DNA of 64,000 bases. It comes from Serripes groenlandicus. Its lineage: Eukaryota > Mollusca > Bivalvia > Cardiida > Cardiidae. The stretch spans positions 47,663,102-47,727,101 of the forward strand of contig JASEVX010000001.1 of the NCBI GenBank assembly GCA_031761405.1. The letters are read 5' to 3'. The stretch's first letter is position 1; each line of letters opens with the position of its first letter. Both the position numbers and the translations under genes were made by a program. Positions 22,341 through 33,830 of this stretch are shown in pieces. The notes under the pieces were generated by a model, which was not told where the DNA came from, did not search any database, and saw nothing but the letters and a program-made list of their open reading frames with translations.

Positions 22341-23402
22341 CAAAATATATTCAAAAAGTGTTTGCTTAGAGTCATGTCACGTTAGAGGATTGTTTTTCAG
22401 TATGTGAAATTTTGCAACTTTGGTTTTGTTTTTCACTGCAACATAGTCTAAGCCGAGTTATAACTTAGTTAGAACAAGCGTATAGGGTGAGGAAAACTAG
22501 TGTTGCATGAATCTCCAAACTTATTTGACTTAAGAAACTTGAAAAGTTATAGGAATTGTAACTGGTATATTAAATTATGAATCTTTGACGTAGTTAGAAT
22601 TAACTTTGAATGAGGCAAATTTGTGTCACTTGCCTCTTCAAAAGTATTTCAGTTTCCATCATGACATTGTCATGCCATGTGAAGATGTGCACCTGGGGTT
22701 GTGTATTCGCTGAAGCTCAGTTGTAGAGTTAACACCCTTGACTTTGTATTAGCTTGTTGCACAAGCCTTATTTGTGTTGCTACTTGCATATATCTCCAAA
22801 AGTAGTTGTTTGACTTGAAAATCTTGAAAGTTCACAGGAATTCTAATTTCCATGTGAAGTTGTGCATCTGGACTTATGTTTTGCCAAAGTCCAGTTTTGG
22901 CAGAGTTATGGCCATTGACTTAGTTAGAATAAGCTTAAAGAGTAAAAGTAAAAGACAATTTGTGTTGCTTAAACTGTATCTCCAAAAATATATGAGTAAC
23001 AGTCATGACACTTTAGAGGAATGTTTTTCAGCATTTGAAGTTGTGCAACTTGACTTTTTGATTCTCAACAGAGTGATGACCATAAACAAAATGGAAAATT
23101 TGTCTGTATATTTATATGTCTGGTTTGAAGCCAGAATTTACCAATTTTATGATATATTTCATATGTGTCTATGGTGGTTGTTTATTATATGCAGAGTTAT
23201 TGCCCTTGTACTTCAAAGTTTGAAACATTTCATGGTTTCCTTTCCTTTTACTTTCAGTGAATGTAGATATTTCAATGATCTATGTAATCGTGGAAAGTTG
23301 TATTATTACAAGGTATTTTTGTTCTTGGCATAATTATTGCCCTTTACCTCAAAACGTTTTGTTGATTTGCTTCAACTTCTTTACCCTATATTTTGATGGT
23401 TT
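22341..23402 (+). repeat. Degenerate tandem repeat of another family
   Basis: Phrases such as 'tgactta(g)ttagaataag', 'atctccaaaa', 'gaagttgtgcaact' and 'tgtgttgct' recur two or three times over about 1 kb. The 175-codon frame at 22806-23333 falls inside and has no domain. I cannot assign the family. Confidence 0.45.
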
Positions 23403-24824
23403 TTAGCTCCACTGGCTGCAAGCCAGTCAAGCTTATGTCATGGCAAAATCACCTCTCTAACCTCTTTCAGATTCCGTCAAGACATATTGATTGGTCGAAA
23501 AACATAGCTGCCAAGGGGCATGGCTATTTTGCCTTATAGGTCACAATACACCAAATAAATTCCTTCTTTGTTTACATGTAAGTCAACCAGCTTCAACCCT
23601 CGTTTGTCACATTTTCTAAGCGTTTCCCATTGAGAACAACCATATATCATTGAAAAGAGATACTTCTTACCTTTAAAATAATTCATAGAAAATGTGGGGT
23701 CATGCATTATGCAAGAAAGAACTCGCTCTGTGAAGATGTGGACCTTCCTTTTTACCACAATCCAGCTAGGCTGAAAATGGGTTTCCACATACTCTACTTT
23801 CAATTTCACACAAGGTCAAAATACCTAAAATGATCAAATCAAACAGTTCCAGTTCATCCTCTACATATTTACAAAGAATTTACACCCATTGTCACATATC
23901 CAATGCAGTCTGGGCCAGATGTACAACCATTTCTAGGCAAACTAAGTTTTGTTTACGCACTACTGTGCTGTAGATCAAAGGGGCCCGCAGATGTATTTAG
24001 CGTATTTGACCTATATGGCTCAAGTGAAAACTTAAAAAATCTTCTCCTCCAAAAGAGTCAGGCTGAATTTCAAATAATTTAGTAGCAATGTTCCTCGGGT
24101 GACACTATCAGATTCCTTCTGATTGGGCGAGGGCTATTTTGCCTAATATGGCTATAGTGAAAACCTAAAAAATCTTCTGGCCCGTTTTCAAATAATTTTG
24201 CAGAAATATTCCTAGGGTGACCTTCTTTCAGATTCCTTCAAGCCATGTTGATTGCTCGAAAAACTGGCTGTGAGGGCAGGGCTATTTTGCCTTATATGGC
24301 TATTTTGAAAATTTAAAGATCTTCTCCTCCGAAAGTGTCAGGCAGATTTTCAAATAATTTTGTTGAAATGTTCCTACGTAGGGTGTGACCTCTATCAGAT
24401 TCCATCAAGCCATGTTGATTGCTCGAAAACTATAGCTGCCAGGGGGCAGGGCTATTTTGCCTTATATGGCTATATTGAAAACTTAAAAAATCTTCTCCGA
24501 CAAAAGTATCTGGCCGATTTTCAAATAATTTTGTAGAAATGTTCCTTGGGTAACTCTCTATCAGATTCCATCAAGCCATACTGATTGGTTTTAAAATATG
24601 GCTGCCAGGGGGGCGGGCTGTTAGCATTATATTGGCTTTAGTGAACATTTTAAAAATCTTCTCCTCCTAAATAATTAGGCCGATTTTCAAATATCCTTGG
24701 GTGACACTATGAGATTCCTTCAAGCCATGGTGATTGGTCAAAAAAGATTGCTATCAGGCTGTTTGGAGATTTAATTTTTGCCTGATGGCAGTGGAGCGAT
24801 ACTGGCCCTATTGGGCCTCTTGTT
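23403..24824 (+). repeat. Family B tandem-core element with an unrelated internal segment
   Basis: Starts TTTTAGCTCCACTGGCTGCAAGCCAGTC. One partial unit is followed by about 450 bp of unrelated DNA (about 23530-23990), then about five core units. It ends 'gatactGGCCCtattGGGCC' and TCTTGTT at 24800-24824. The internal segment may be a later insertion without visible termini. Confidence 0.75.
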
Positions 24825-25230
24825 CCTTGTTGGGATTAGATTCAGATGAAATTGGAATTTGAACACAGTTCAATTGATCTTAGCTGGGATATATTGCCCT
24901 CAGACATAGGAAGTTTAAATGTCATTATATTGTTTTGCTCATTTTCTTTGGATTGCATGCAGATATTCCTATGATATTTGTTGAAATATTGTGTTACAGC
25001 AATATACAGATCAAGTTAAAGGTTGATTCCAGATGGATTAATTTTTAAAAGAATGTTTTGCCTAATTGCATGTCACTGTGCCAGCATCCATCTTTGTAAA
25101 TTGTAGATTTTGTTTGTTGACAAGTGTTTTTGGTAGCTGCCAGAGGCATAGCTAGCCCTCTATTCATGTGGATTCATAATTGTGCTAGGGGGTGCAATCT
25201 GGTGCATTCTGGGTGTTCTGATGTGCTTTA
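24825..25230. other. Unassigned spacer
   Basis: No gene or known repeat recognised. Confidence 0.4.
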
Positions 25231-25437
25231 TTATACCCCCAGATACATAGTATATGGGGGCTACATAGGAGTCACGCTTGTCGGTCCGTTGGTCTGTGGA
25301 CATTTCTTGTGAACACTATTTCTCAGCAACCCTTGGTCAGAATTCAATATAACTTCACAAGAATGATTGATACCAAGCCTAGTTGTTCATATTGTCGGTG
25401 TGTTGCACTGTAGGATTCTACAGTGATATTTCTAGTT
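25231..25437 (+). repeat. Short family D-like element
   Basis: Begins TTATACCCCCAGATACATAG with a 5' hairpin (ATACCCCC against the later TATGGGGG). A single core unit follows, and the end is 'cagtgatatttctagttt'. The 3' GGGGGTAT is lost. Confidence 0.6.
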
Positions 25438-25573
25438 TAGTACTGGAAAATGGACAGTTTAAGGATCATAAATCAACAAATAAACCCTTTACTCAGCAGA
25501 TTTTTCTCTCTAAAATAGAGCTAAAATAGCAAACAAATACAAGCCCGGATTATGTTAATAATACTCAGATTGT
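25438..25573. other. Spacer 3' of the hAT pseudogene
   Basis: AT-rich; may include the 3' UTR of the minus-strand hAT element. No terminal inverted repeat seen. Confidence 0.3.
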
Positions 25574-28330
25574 CTAACAGAAATCTAATTTTTTGTCGTT
25601 TTTGCCAGCGAACTGTATAAATACATTTTCAATGTCCATATGTCTGTAACTATGCAACATTGCTAATCCAGACAGACGTTCAGTGGACATAGTGGATCTC
25701 ATGTAGTTTTTCACCCTTCTCATGATACTGAACGAGGCTGTTGAGACCGGCATGGTGATAAGCACTACCAGATTTATGTAAATGTCTGGGTACAGAGTTT
25801 TGTTTGTGTCTTTTAAAGTTGCACAAAGGTCAGAAGGCTTTGTTTCTTCCAAAGACCACCTTACTTTCCAGCGGGCAACTTTACGTCTGAAGCTTTCACG
25901 ATCTCCACTGAAGTCGTCATGAAATGCGTCAAATATGGCATCTTCTTGAGCAGGTGTCAGTTCATTGACAATACTTGGTATCAGGTACTGTGCTTTGAAC
26001 CTGTCGTTGGCGATTACAAGGCGATCTTCCAGTTCTACAACCAGATGGTGAACAAACGGATAATATAGTGCCCTTTTCCAATATTCTGAGACGGAATCTG
26101 CGGGAACAATACCACGGTGGCGTTGGTGTCGAGCTGTTCTTGGTTTGAAGGTTCCACTTCCTGCACTTCGACCATGGCCACTGCTTTGCGTTACAGCTCA
26201 TCCCACACAGCGTCGTCCGCTCTCTCGGCACGGAATGTTGCTATCAGAACTTGGCTCTCCCTGGCTGCCTCAACTAAGTCGATGTTTTGCTTCTGTAAAA
26301 GTTTATTCAGCGGCATAACATCAACAACCAGAGAGACAATAAAGATGAACCCAAGGATGCTACACCTATAGCTGCGCGCCTTGGAGTCTCCTTCTACCTC
26401 TAGCACCTCAAGGGCATTTACTATAGTGGTGTTTGCGGCTTTAAAGGTGAAGAGCGAGTCCGCACAACTAGCCCATCTTGTCTCACAGAGGCTCTGCAGG
26501 CGGGTTTGCTTGTTAGTTTCTTCTCTAGCAACAGGGTCGTTTCCCAGCTCTTCCTGAAATGCAAGTGGACGTTTTGCAGAATACTTGAATGCAAAACCGA
26601 TATGCTGCCCTGTGTCCAGCAAGTTTCTAACAAGTGCTTCTTTGCAGGTGTGCACGATGGAAAGATTCAAGCTATGGGCTTTGCAGGGAACTAGTTGCTT
26701 TACCTGAGCTTGTACACCACGATGACACCCGGACATATTACTGGCTCCATCGTAACCCTGGCCACGTATCTTAGTAATATCTAGCCCAACATTCCTTTGA
26801 ACTCAATGAACTTATTGAACAGAGCCTCTCCAGTGGTTGACTCAGCCTGAATAAACTCAACGAAAACCTCACGGACGTCATTTTCTGACTCGGAATAAAA
26901 CCTTTCACACATGGCGATTTGTTCCATAGTGGAGGCATCTGTCGCCTCGTCTGCAAGAATCGATTAACGAACAGCATCGTTGCATTGCTTCACAATTTTG
27001 TTCCTGATATATTCTTCACACAAAGTTACTAATTCGTTTTGGATTTCAGGGGATGTATATGTTACTCTAGAGTTTGAAGCCAAATGAGTTTTCAAGATTT
27101 CATCCATAGTAGCCTTGTCATTCAATAGAACCATAAAGTTCCTGTTGCTGTCATCATGACTTCTAAGTGGGAAATTTTGACGACCACAAAGAATGATTAC
27201 CTCTATTATAGATCTTAACACATGTTGATTTCTGGCAATAATGTCTGCCTGGCTTTTAGATAACTGTGCTGTTTCCCTTTGACAATTTTCATAAAACTAT
27301 CAGCACTGGCTCAGCAACTATGATGACTTGAACCGTCCTCGACATGCCTTTTGATATACTTTCCTAGATTCGACCATTTCGATACTGCTGATAAATGTTT
27401 TTTCCTTTGAAGATGCAGATCCAAACAGGAGACAGGGTGCGCAGTAGACTGAATTTTCAGAAACTGAATATCGTAGCCAGTCGTATTTCTCTAACCAATC
27501 ACTTGAGAATTGACGCTTGGTGCCATACTCTGGGCTGAAATATTAAATCATAGGGATAACAAAGAACTGCATAACGAATAAACTTACCTTCGGGCATTTA
27601 CCACCACCATGGACATAGATATATTACCGATTTCTTATGAATTGGTTAAATTTTTATAGTCAATTTACTTAAATGGAAAAATCTGATGCTTGACTGTTCA
27701 CATATACTAGGGACATGTTAAAAAAAGAATTTGTTAAGAATAAGATTGTATTTCAGGATTCAGTGATTGAATAATTCTGGTTCATCCCATAATGTATGCA
27801 TATTTAATAGTCGTATGTATAGGTCATGCGATTTAATTGTCCAGCATACTTCATGCAAACCTCGTTGATCTGAAAGGCCTACTTACTGATAGTATGCAAT
27901 GCACTGCAATAAACTGTTGCATGTCAACATTCTCACATAGACATGTGACTAGACATAGACTAGTTGCTGGAATGATGCAAACGAATGATCATCCAAGTAA
28001 CTTTAATGCCTATATTATGATATTTGTTTAAAAATGAGTGAAATGACCTGTAAATTGTAAATAATTTTACTTACATTGACTTAAACTCAAAAGTTTTTGT
28101 CCATTCTCTGTTGTTTTGTAGAACTGTCATCTTCAACGAGTCGTCGGAAGTATGTGACAATTTTGCTGTATCTGGATACATGTGAGAGATCGCCGAAAGT
28201 TTATCTAGCTCATCCTCTTTCATAGGCTCAGTTGACTTATCCTCTAACTCGTCAGATATAGGCTCTGTTGACTTTTCCTCTAACTTGTCAAATAGCGTTT
28301 CTTCCGAACGGACAGTAAAAAAACTAAACT
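25574..28330 (-). pseudogene. hAT-type transposase pseudogene (ZMYM1-like, TTF finger/DUF4371), with intron
   Basis: Read on the minus strand. An acidic exon (about 28330-28075) carries a doubled EKSTEP/DKSTEP motif and ends at a GTAAGT donor. Next is an intron, 28074-27535, closing in TTTAATATTTCAG. The second exon opens PEYGTKRQFSSDWLEKYDWL and YCAPCLLFG, like the TTF-type zinc finger of hAT proteins. Then come a DUF4371-like part (YTSPEIQNELVTLCEEYI, ILADEATDAS, GQGYDGASNMSG), LCETRWASC, and a C-terminal dimerisation block (PVSTASFSIMRRVKNYMRST). Splicing joins the exons in frame. The body has in-frame stops (TGA about 27306, TAA 26964, TAA after DAVWDEL about 26188) and frameshifts near 27400, 27285, 26795 and 26120, so it is dead. 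Intact relatives are hAT transposases or genes domesticated from them. No flanking inverted repeats were found. Confidence 0.82.
27535..28074 (-). other. Predicted intron of the hAT pseudogene
   Basis: The donor GTAAGT (complement at 28069-28074) and the acceptor TTTAATATTTCAG (AG at 27535-27536 on the complement) are consensus sites. Joining after phase 2 gives ...FEFKS-I-PEYGTKRQF, which keeps the frame. It is 540 bases long and AT-rich with no repeat inside. Confidence 0.65.
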
Positions 28331-29166
28331 GTCAATCCTACACTGCGACATGTTAGATGAAAAAATATTTAGCCATCGTCCCACGAAAACACATTACATT
28401 TCAACAAGTACAAGTGTTTTCTCCGAAGTGTATGCTGGAAGAACAGGAGTGAGACATGTACAATAAAGAAATAAATTGAAACTTACCTTACAAATAGATA
28501 ATTATGTGTGACAATGCTGGCGTAGACAAAACAAAACTACGTTTCCTCCATCTGATGAGGCTCACTGCTACAGACAAGTTTGTTTACATCACAGACTACA
28601 ACAACAACTACAGTATGGTAGGTTGTTAGTGCCACCGGTATAAATTTGGTAAATGGAAAACTCTTGCGTAAATATCCCAGTTCCATTTCTGAGGATTTTT
28701 TTAATGCAGAGGGGGGGTCCTCAAGGGCTATTATAATTTAGTATAGATACGGCAAGGAACGTTTGATATGAGCATGTAGTCAAGTACGTATACTGCAACT
28801 TTTTTTTGTCAGAATCATGTGGATTTAGCCGCATACTCACATATAGGCTATGCGCCTGGCTGCTAAGAAACTTGTATGAAAACCTTAACATACCAACCTC
28901 ACCTGATAGTGGTGTTGAAAGTAGATAATTTTGAGTCATCTGCTGATTAATGTTAAATGTTAAAACAGCAAGTTTTATATTATGATTGTGTATAATTACA
29001 GTTATGTATATCTTGCAGATCTAGTCACACTTTTTTTTACCTGACATTTTATCTGAAAGGATATTCTAAGAGTTGCCAGATTTTGAGTAGTTTATTGAAG
29101 ATAAATATTTGAATATGGAGTCACCCCTTTAGTGGAGTCAATGAAAATCCCAACTGGCGAATTAAG
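28331..29166. other. Unassigned spacer
   Basis: No gene recognised. It lies between two hAT remnants of opposite orientation and could hold their 5' flanks. A frame at 28721-28939 has no recognisable content. Confidence 0.4.
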
Positions 29167-29816
29167 TTGGCCAAACCTGACCAAACTGGCCGTTGCTTGC
29201 CTGTCCCTCCCCACAGCAATGCTGATACTGAAAGAGTTTTTTCAAGATTAAGAAAGGTTAAGTCAGTTTATAGGGGGAAACTTGGACATTCAACCTTACA
29301 AAATTTGATAAATGTTACGAGTAAATTTAAACTGAGTGTTTCTGCTATTGTCCAACAGAGCAGGAGCCGAGCCCCTGTAGCTCAGTTGGTAGTGACGCGG
29401 GCTGTCAATTAAGGGGTTGTGAGTTTGAATCCCAGCTTGGCCAGCATTCTTTCCGATGTTTGACAAAAGTCAGTGTGACCTTCGTCATTCGTCTTTCACC
29501 AATGGGCTGTTTAACAGTCTATGTGGAAAAGCAGCCAGTTGCTTGGAAGGTATGTTGTGTGGTGTACTGGTGTGGGAAAACCAGGAAACGCATGAGTAGG
29601 TGAACTGGCCGCCGTGATATGACTGAATTTTTTTTGAAAACGGCGTTAAACCCCAATCAATCAATCAACCAACAGAGCAGGTACTTAAGAATGGCAAAAG
29701 AGCATGCATGGCTTACCATGACGAGTGTGCCAGAAAATGTGAAAGTTTTAATAATTAGACAGAAAAATGATTTGCTAAGCCATCAGTGTATTAAACATTT
29801 GCAAATGTCTTGTTAG
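29167..29816 (+). pseudogene. hAT transposase C-terminus, split by a SINE
   Basis: The part before the SINE (29167-29363) encodes PHSNADTERVFSRLRK followed by GKLGHSTLQNLINV, the hAT C-terminal dimerisation block of a subfamily different from the 25.6-28.3 kb copy. A SINE-B sits at 29365-29668. After it, the frame resumes as YLRMAKEHAWLTMTSV and ends at the TAG at 29814-29816. Removing the SINE and one copy of the 13-bp duplication leaves the frame open across the site. No upstream catalytic region is present, so only the last exon or fragment remains. Confidence 0.72.
29352..29681 (+). mobile_element. Full-length SINE-B with 13-bp target duplication
   Basis: The body, 29365-29668, has a tRNA-like head: box A TGTAGCTCAGTTGGTAGTG and box B GAGTTTGAATCCC. 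A roughly 200-bp body contains CACCAATGGGCT and GTGAACTGGCCGCCGTGATA, and the tail is CAATCAATCAATCAA. CCAACAGAGCAGG flanks it at 29352-29364 and 29669-29681. It would be transcribed by RNA polymerase III and mobilised by a LINE. This is the reference copy for SINE-B in the window. Confidence 0.92.
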
Positions 29817-30151
29817 TGGTGTAGAAAGTATATACATATAAATTTTATTCAAATTGATAGATTATTTTTTCTTTTGTTGAATAAATCTTATGAAATTTAG
29901 CTTAATTTTGGTTTATTTATTATGCATGCACTACACAAATACTTGCTGTTCTTCTTAAATTAAAGACAAAAATGCTAACACAGTGAAAATATTGTGATGA
30001 AATAGACAAATTCTCTAAATGGGTTTTTCTTCTCTGCTAATAATAATTTCAACTAATGTGTTGTACATATTTGATTTAATATCCATTCTGTTGAATAATT
30101 CCTTAGCCGAAACTCAAACTCAAACCCAAATCTCCCACTTTGAGATCATGA

Positions 30152-30184
<33 letters not shown>

Positions 30185-30411
30185 TTGGCAACCAGAAAAG
30201 ATTGGTTAGCATGGATAATATTGCATCTGAAATTTGATATTTGATGTGAAAACATTTGGGGTTATGTTAAATTTAGCGATCTGCTGTAAAGGCGTCAATA
30301 TTCATCTGGTTCATGTAAAGGGTTAATGAATATTTTTGTTTTATGGAGACAGATGCTCTTAGTCTGCATGTAAAGAGACAGGAGTGCCCTAATTTTTCAC
30401 TGTGTAATTCA
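29817..30411. other. Unassigned spacer with poly-C
   Basis: AT-rich, apart from a 31-base C tract at 30154-30184. The proline run in a frame across it is just translated poly-C. Confidence 0.5.
30154..30184. repeat. Poly-C tract, 31 bases
   Basis: Uninterrupted C run. Length is polymorphic or error-prone in most sequencing methods. Confidence 0.9.
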
Positions 30412-30640
30412 TTAACCCTTTCCCACTTGCAGACGCATTCCGACGCATTTGCAGCAGACGTCTTTTGAAAACATAGTGACAAAAGAAGAAATTGCACAGA
30501 ACGTGCAATTTCTCCTTTTGTCACAATGTTTTCCACTTTTTGTCATAGGCTTTCCATTTAATTATTGAGATTTTCTATGTTTTGACAAAATACGTTCAAA
30601 GTCGTCTGCTGCAGAATTGTCGTATGAGGGAAAGGGTTAA
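30412..30640 (+). mobile_element. TTAA-MITE, full length (229 bp)
   Basis: TTAACCCTTTCCCACTTGC at the start and GTATGAGGGAAAGGGTTAA at the end. The arms contain 'gcagcagacgtcttttgaaa' and 'gtcgtctgctgcagaa'. The centre folds as GAAATTGCAC-agaac-GTGCAATTTC. TTAA at both ends is the piggyBac-type target. It has no coding capacity. Confidence 0.9.
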
Positions 30641-30832
30641 AGCTTTCCCACATACAACTACTCTGCAGTAGAAAACTTTGAAAACAGTTTGTCATAATTT
30701 TCGAAAAAAAGCTATAAATGAAAGAACGCTTGATTATATTGTGGCAAAAGGAGAAATTGCTGTTCACGAGCAATGACTTCTTTTACCACAATGTTTTCAA
30801 AAGTCATCTGCTGCAGAGGGGTCAGAAGGTGT
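30641..30832 (+). mobile_element. Degenerate TTAA-MITE abutting the previous copy
   Basis: Starts directly after the preceding TTAA with AGCTTTCCCACATAC. Inner arms and the central hairpin 'attgctgttcacgagcaat' are recognisable. The 3' end fades at about 30832. Confidence 0.65.
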
Positions 30833-30996
30833 TTTTATTCAGGACAAAAGTTTAAGCAGTAAATTAACTTCAGGAAGTTATAACACTGTAGTGATGTCTC
30901 ATTTATTTTAGACTTCATACCACTGCTCACTAGAGTTTATAAGATATGTTTTCGTTATGCTACTAAGAAGCATGTACAGCATGTTGATAGGCCCTT

Positions 30997-31225
30997 TTAA
31001 CCCTTTCCCACATATAGGCGCTTTCTGACGCCTTTGCAGCAGACAGCTTTTTGAAAACTTAGTGACAAAAGAAGAAATTGCTCAAAACAAGCAATTCCCC
31101 TTTTGCCACAATGTTTTCTACTTTTAGTCATAGGTTATCCATTCAATTAAAGAGATTTTCCAATTTTCGACAAAATATGTTCAAAGTCGTCTGCTGCAAA
31201 ATTGTTGTATGAGGGAAAGGTTTAA
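30997..31225 (+). mobile_element. TTAA-MITE, full length (229 bp)
   Basis: TTAACCCTTTCCCACATATAG to TGAGGGAAAGGTTTAA, with the same inner arms and hairpin as 30412-30640. Confidence 0.9.
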
Positions 31226-31430
31226 CTCTTTTCATTATGTACGGCAAATCTGATGCAGAAACAACTAGGCACAACTATGGAAAACATCTAAGTGAAAGTA
31301 TAATTATTGAATGGAGTTGAAACTAAATTGTTTCAAAAGGAGAACTTGCTCATCATGAGCAATTTCTTCTTTTCCCACAATGATTTCGAGATTCATCTGC
31401 TTCATATGCGTCCGAATGCTTTTGCGCTTG
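31226..31430 (+). mobile_element. Degenerate TTAA-MITE abutting the previous copy
   Basis: Follows the TTAA of the preceding copy with CTCTTTTCATTATG. The central hairpin 'gctcatcatgagc' and 'catctgcttcatatgcgtcc' are visible. Confidence 0.6.
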
Positions 31431-32715
31431 TTAACACTCTACAGGCTATATTTTGCATCCAATCTTCATGAAAGTTTATCAGAACATTCATCTTCATATT
31501 CATATTCATCTTCATATGAGGTCAAATTGAAGGGAAATCTTGTTATATAACACTCTGGAGGCCACATTTTTAACTTGAGCATTCTGAAACTTTATCAGAA
31601 TGTTTGTCTTGATGATATGTAAGTCAAGTTCGAACATGGGTCATGTTGGGTCAAAAAGTTGGTCACTAAGTCAAATTGAAGGAAAATCTTGTTAACACCC
31701 CAGAGGCTGCAATTTTTGCTTCAGCAGTTTGAAATTTTGTCTTAAAAAGTTCTAGGCCAAGTTCAAATATGGGTCATGCCGGGTTATTAACTACGTCACT
31801 AGGCCAAATTGAAGGGAAATCTTGTTAACACTGGATACTGCATTTTTAACTTGAGCATGATGAAACTTTATCAGAATGTTTATCTTGATGATATGTAAGT
31901 CAAGTTCGAACATGGGTCATGTTGGGTCAAAAAGTAGGTCACTAGGTCAAATTGAAGGAAAATCTTGTTAACACTCTCTAGGCCGCATTTTTGCTTCAGA
32001 AGTTTGAAATTTTGTCAGAATGTTTGTCTTAACCCTTTCCCTTATAAAGATGCTTTCTGACGCCTCTGCAGCAGACAGCTTTTTGAAAACATAGTGACAA
32101 AAGAAGAAATTGCACAAAACGTGCAATTTCTCCTTTTGCCACAATGTTTTCCACTTTTTATCATAGGTTATCCATTCAATTATGGATGTTTTGACAAAAA
32201 ACATTCAAAGTCGTCTGCTGCAGAATTGTCGTATGAGGGAAAGGGTTAAAGATATCTAGGTCAAGTTCGAATATGGGACATATTGGGTCAGACACTAATA
32301 AGGTCACTAGGCCAAATTGAAGGAAAATCTTGTTAACTCTGTAGAAGACGCATTTTTGCTACAGCAGCTTGACATTTGATTATACTGATTAGGATGTTTA
32401 TCTAAATGATATCTAAGCCAAGTTCGAATATGGGTCATATAGGGTCAAAAGCTAGGTCACTATGCCAAATTGAAGGAAAATCTTGTTAACACTTTGGAAT
32501 GTTGTCTTGATGACATCTAGTCCATGCTGTAATATGAGTCATATCAGGTAAAAAAATATAGATCACTAGGCCAAATGAAGGAAAATATTGTTAACACTGT
32601 GGAGGTTGCATTCAGAATAATTGTCTTGATGTGTTTTGCATTGCAGTACATTGTATAATTATGGTGAGCGAACTAGGGCCATCATTGCCATCATGGCCAT
32701 CATGGCCCTCTTGTT
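31431..32715 (+). repeat. Family A tandem-core element with nested MITE
   Basis: About six units of the family A core. It closes with GGTGAGCGAACTAGGGCC, several repeats of CATCATGGC, and CCCTCTTGTTT at about 32662-32715. The 5' AGCTC module is missing. A TTAA-MITE interrupts one unit at 32029-32249. Confidence 0.82.
32029..32249 (+). mobile_element. TTAA-MITE nested in family A
   Basis: TTAACCCTTTCCCTTATAAAG to GTATGAGGGAAAGGGTTAA. The flanks are 'cagaatgtttgtc' and 'agatatctagg', which join in other family A units as 'tgtttgtcttaatgatatct' (positions 18-37), so the host unit gives an empty-site view. Confidence 0.9.
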
Positions 32716-33364
32716 TATATATTTCAATTTAATATTTTAAGTTAAATTTTAGATTAAAGCCTTAGATCTTTTTGTTTCTGCTGACAACATATATATATAT
32801 ATATAAATGTATTATCTAACTTAAGCGGAAATGCGTGATCAAATTTTGTTTTTAACATGTTTTCACATGAATAACGGAACTTATGTCAGACTATTGCAAT
32901 TACATCTTGTTTTAAGATATGGTTACATTTCTTTTGCAGTAAGTCATGATATTATAATTCTTTCCTTTGAACTTTGTTTGAAAAAGAGAAATTATTCATA
33001 TACAATTTTTCCTTTTAAACAGTGGTTTCAACTGCATATCATATGCTTCCAATTCTTCAATTGTTTAAAAGAAAAATCCCGGATGCGTTCAGACGACACT
33101 GAAAAATCATTTCAGGTAAACAGTTACTGTTGAAGCCTTGGCTTGTCAAGTTTGGTGACATTAATATATTCAGGTTGACACATAAATAGGGGATAATGTA
33201 CTCTTTCATTAATAATTAATGTCTGATATATCATTTGCTTTCCTGGGCATATTTATCAAGTATGGCTGTTAGATTATAATGTTTTTATTCATTATTTAGA
33301 TTAAGCTATTCATTGGCTGAAATTACAATGTTAACCTGATATTATACTGTAATCAAAAGGCTAT
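32716..33364. other. Unassigned AT-rich spacer
   Basis: Has an (AT)n microsatellite near 32789-32806. A 100-codon frame at 32831-33133 shows no domain. Confidence 0.4.
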
Positions 33365-33665
33365 TTTCAAAATGTCAGAGTTTTTGATATAGAGTTGTAA
33401 AAACATTTGGAACAATTTGATATAGAGTTGTAAAACAAAGCAAACAATTTGATTATAGAGTTGTAAAACATTGGGGAACAATTTTGTTAAAGAGTTGTAA
33501 ATTATTGGGAACAAGTTTGTTAAAGAGTTGTAACACATTTGGAACAATTTTATATAGAGTTGTAAGACATTGGAAACAATTTGGTATCGAGTTGTATATC
33601 ATTGGGAAAACTTTGATACAGAGTTGTTACAAGACAATTTGAACAGTAATATATAAAGTTGGAAA
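33365..33665 (+). repeat. Tandem array of about 32 bp
   Basis: About nine copies of 'tagagttgtaaaacattgg' plus 'gaacaatttga(t)', diverging from each other by several bases. Confidence 0.8.
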
Positions 33666-33780
33666 CATTGAGAAAAGGAGAAATTGCTTACTAAAGCAAT
33701 TTCCTCAGGCCCCACAAAGATTTTCAGAAAGTATCAACAGCAAAGGCGTCAAAAGTTGTTTATACATGTAGCAGGGTAAG
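33660..33780 (+). mobile_element. Degenerate TTAA-MITE core
   Basis: 'aaaaggagaaattgcttact' with 'aaagcaatttcctc' forms the MITE central hairpin. The ends are lost. Confidence 0.4.
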
Positions 33781-33830
33781 AATTAAATGTTGTTGTACAT
33801 GACATTCAGAACGGCTATAGGTTTGCATCC

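Noticed and set aside
22806..23333. A 175-codon plus-strand open frame
   Set aside because: It lies inside a degenerate tandem repeat, has no domain or compositional sign of coding, and the repeated phrases recur in other frames.
29375..29445. A possible tRNA gene
   Set aside because: Boxes A and B are present but no cloverleaf forms; the sequence is the head of SINE-B with target duplications.
30019..30237. A frame with a proline run
   Set aside because: The prolines are translated poly-C; the rest is AT-rich filler.
32831..33133. A 100-codon plus-strand frame
   Set aside because: No domain and AT-rich codon use; likely chance in low-GC sequence.
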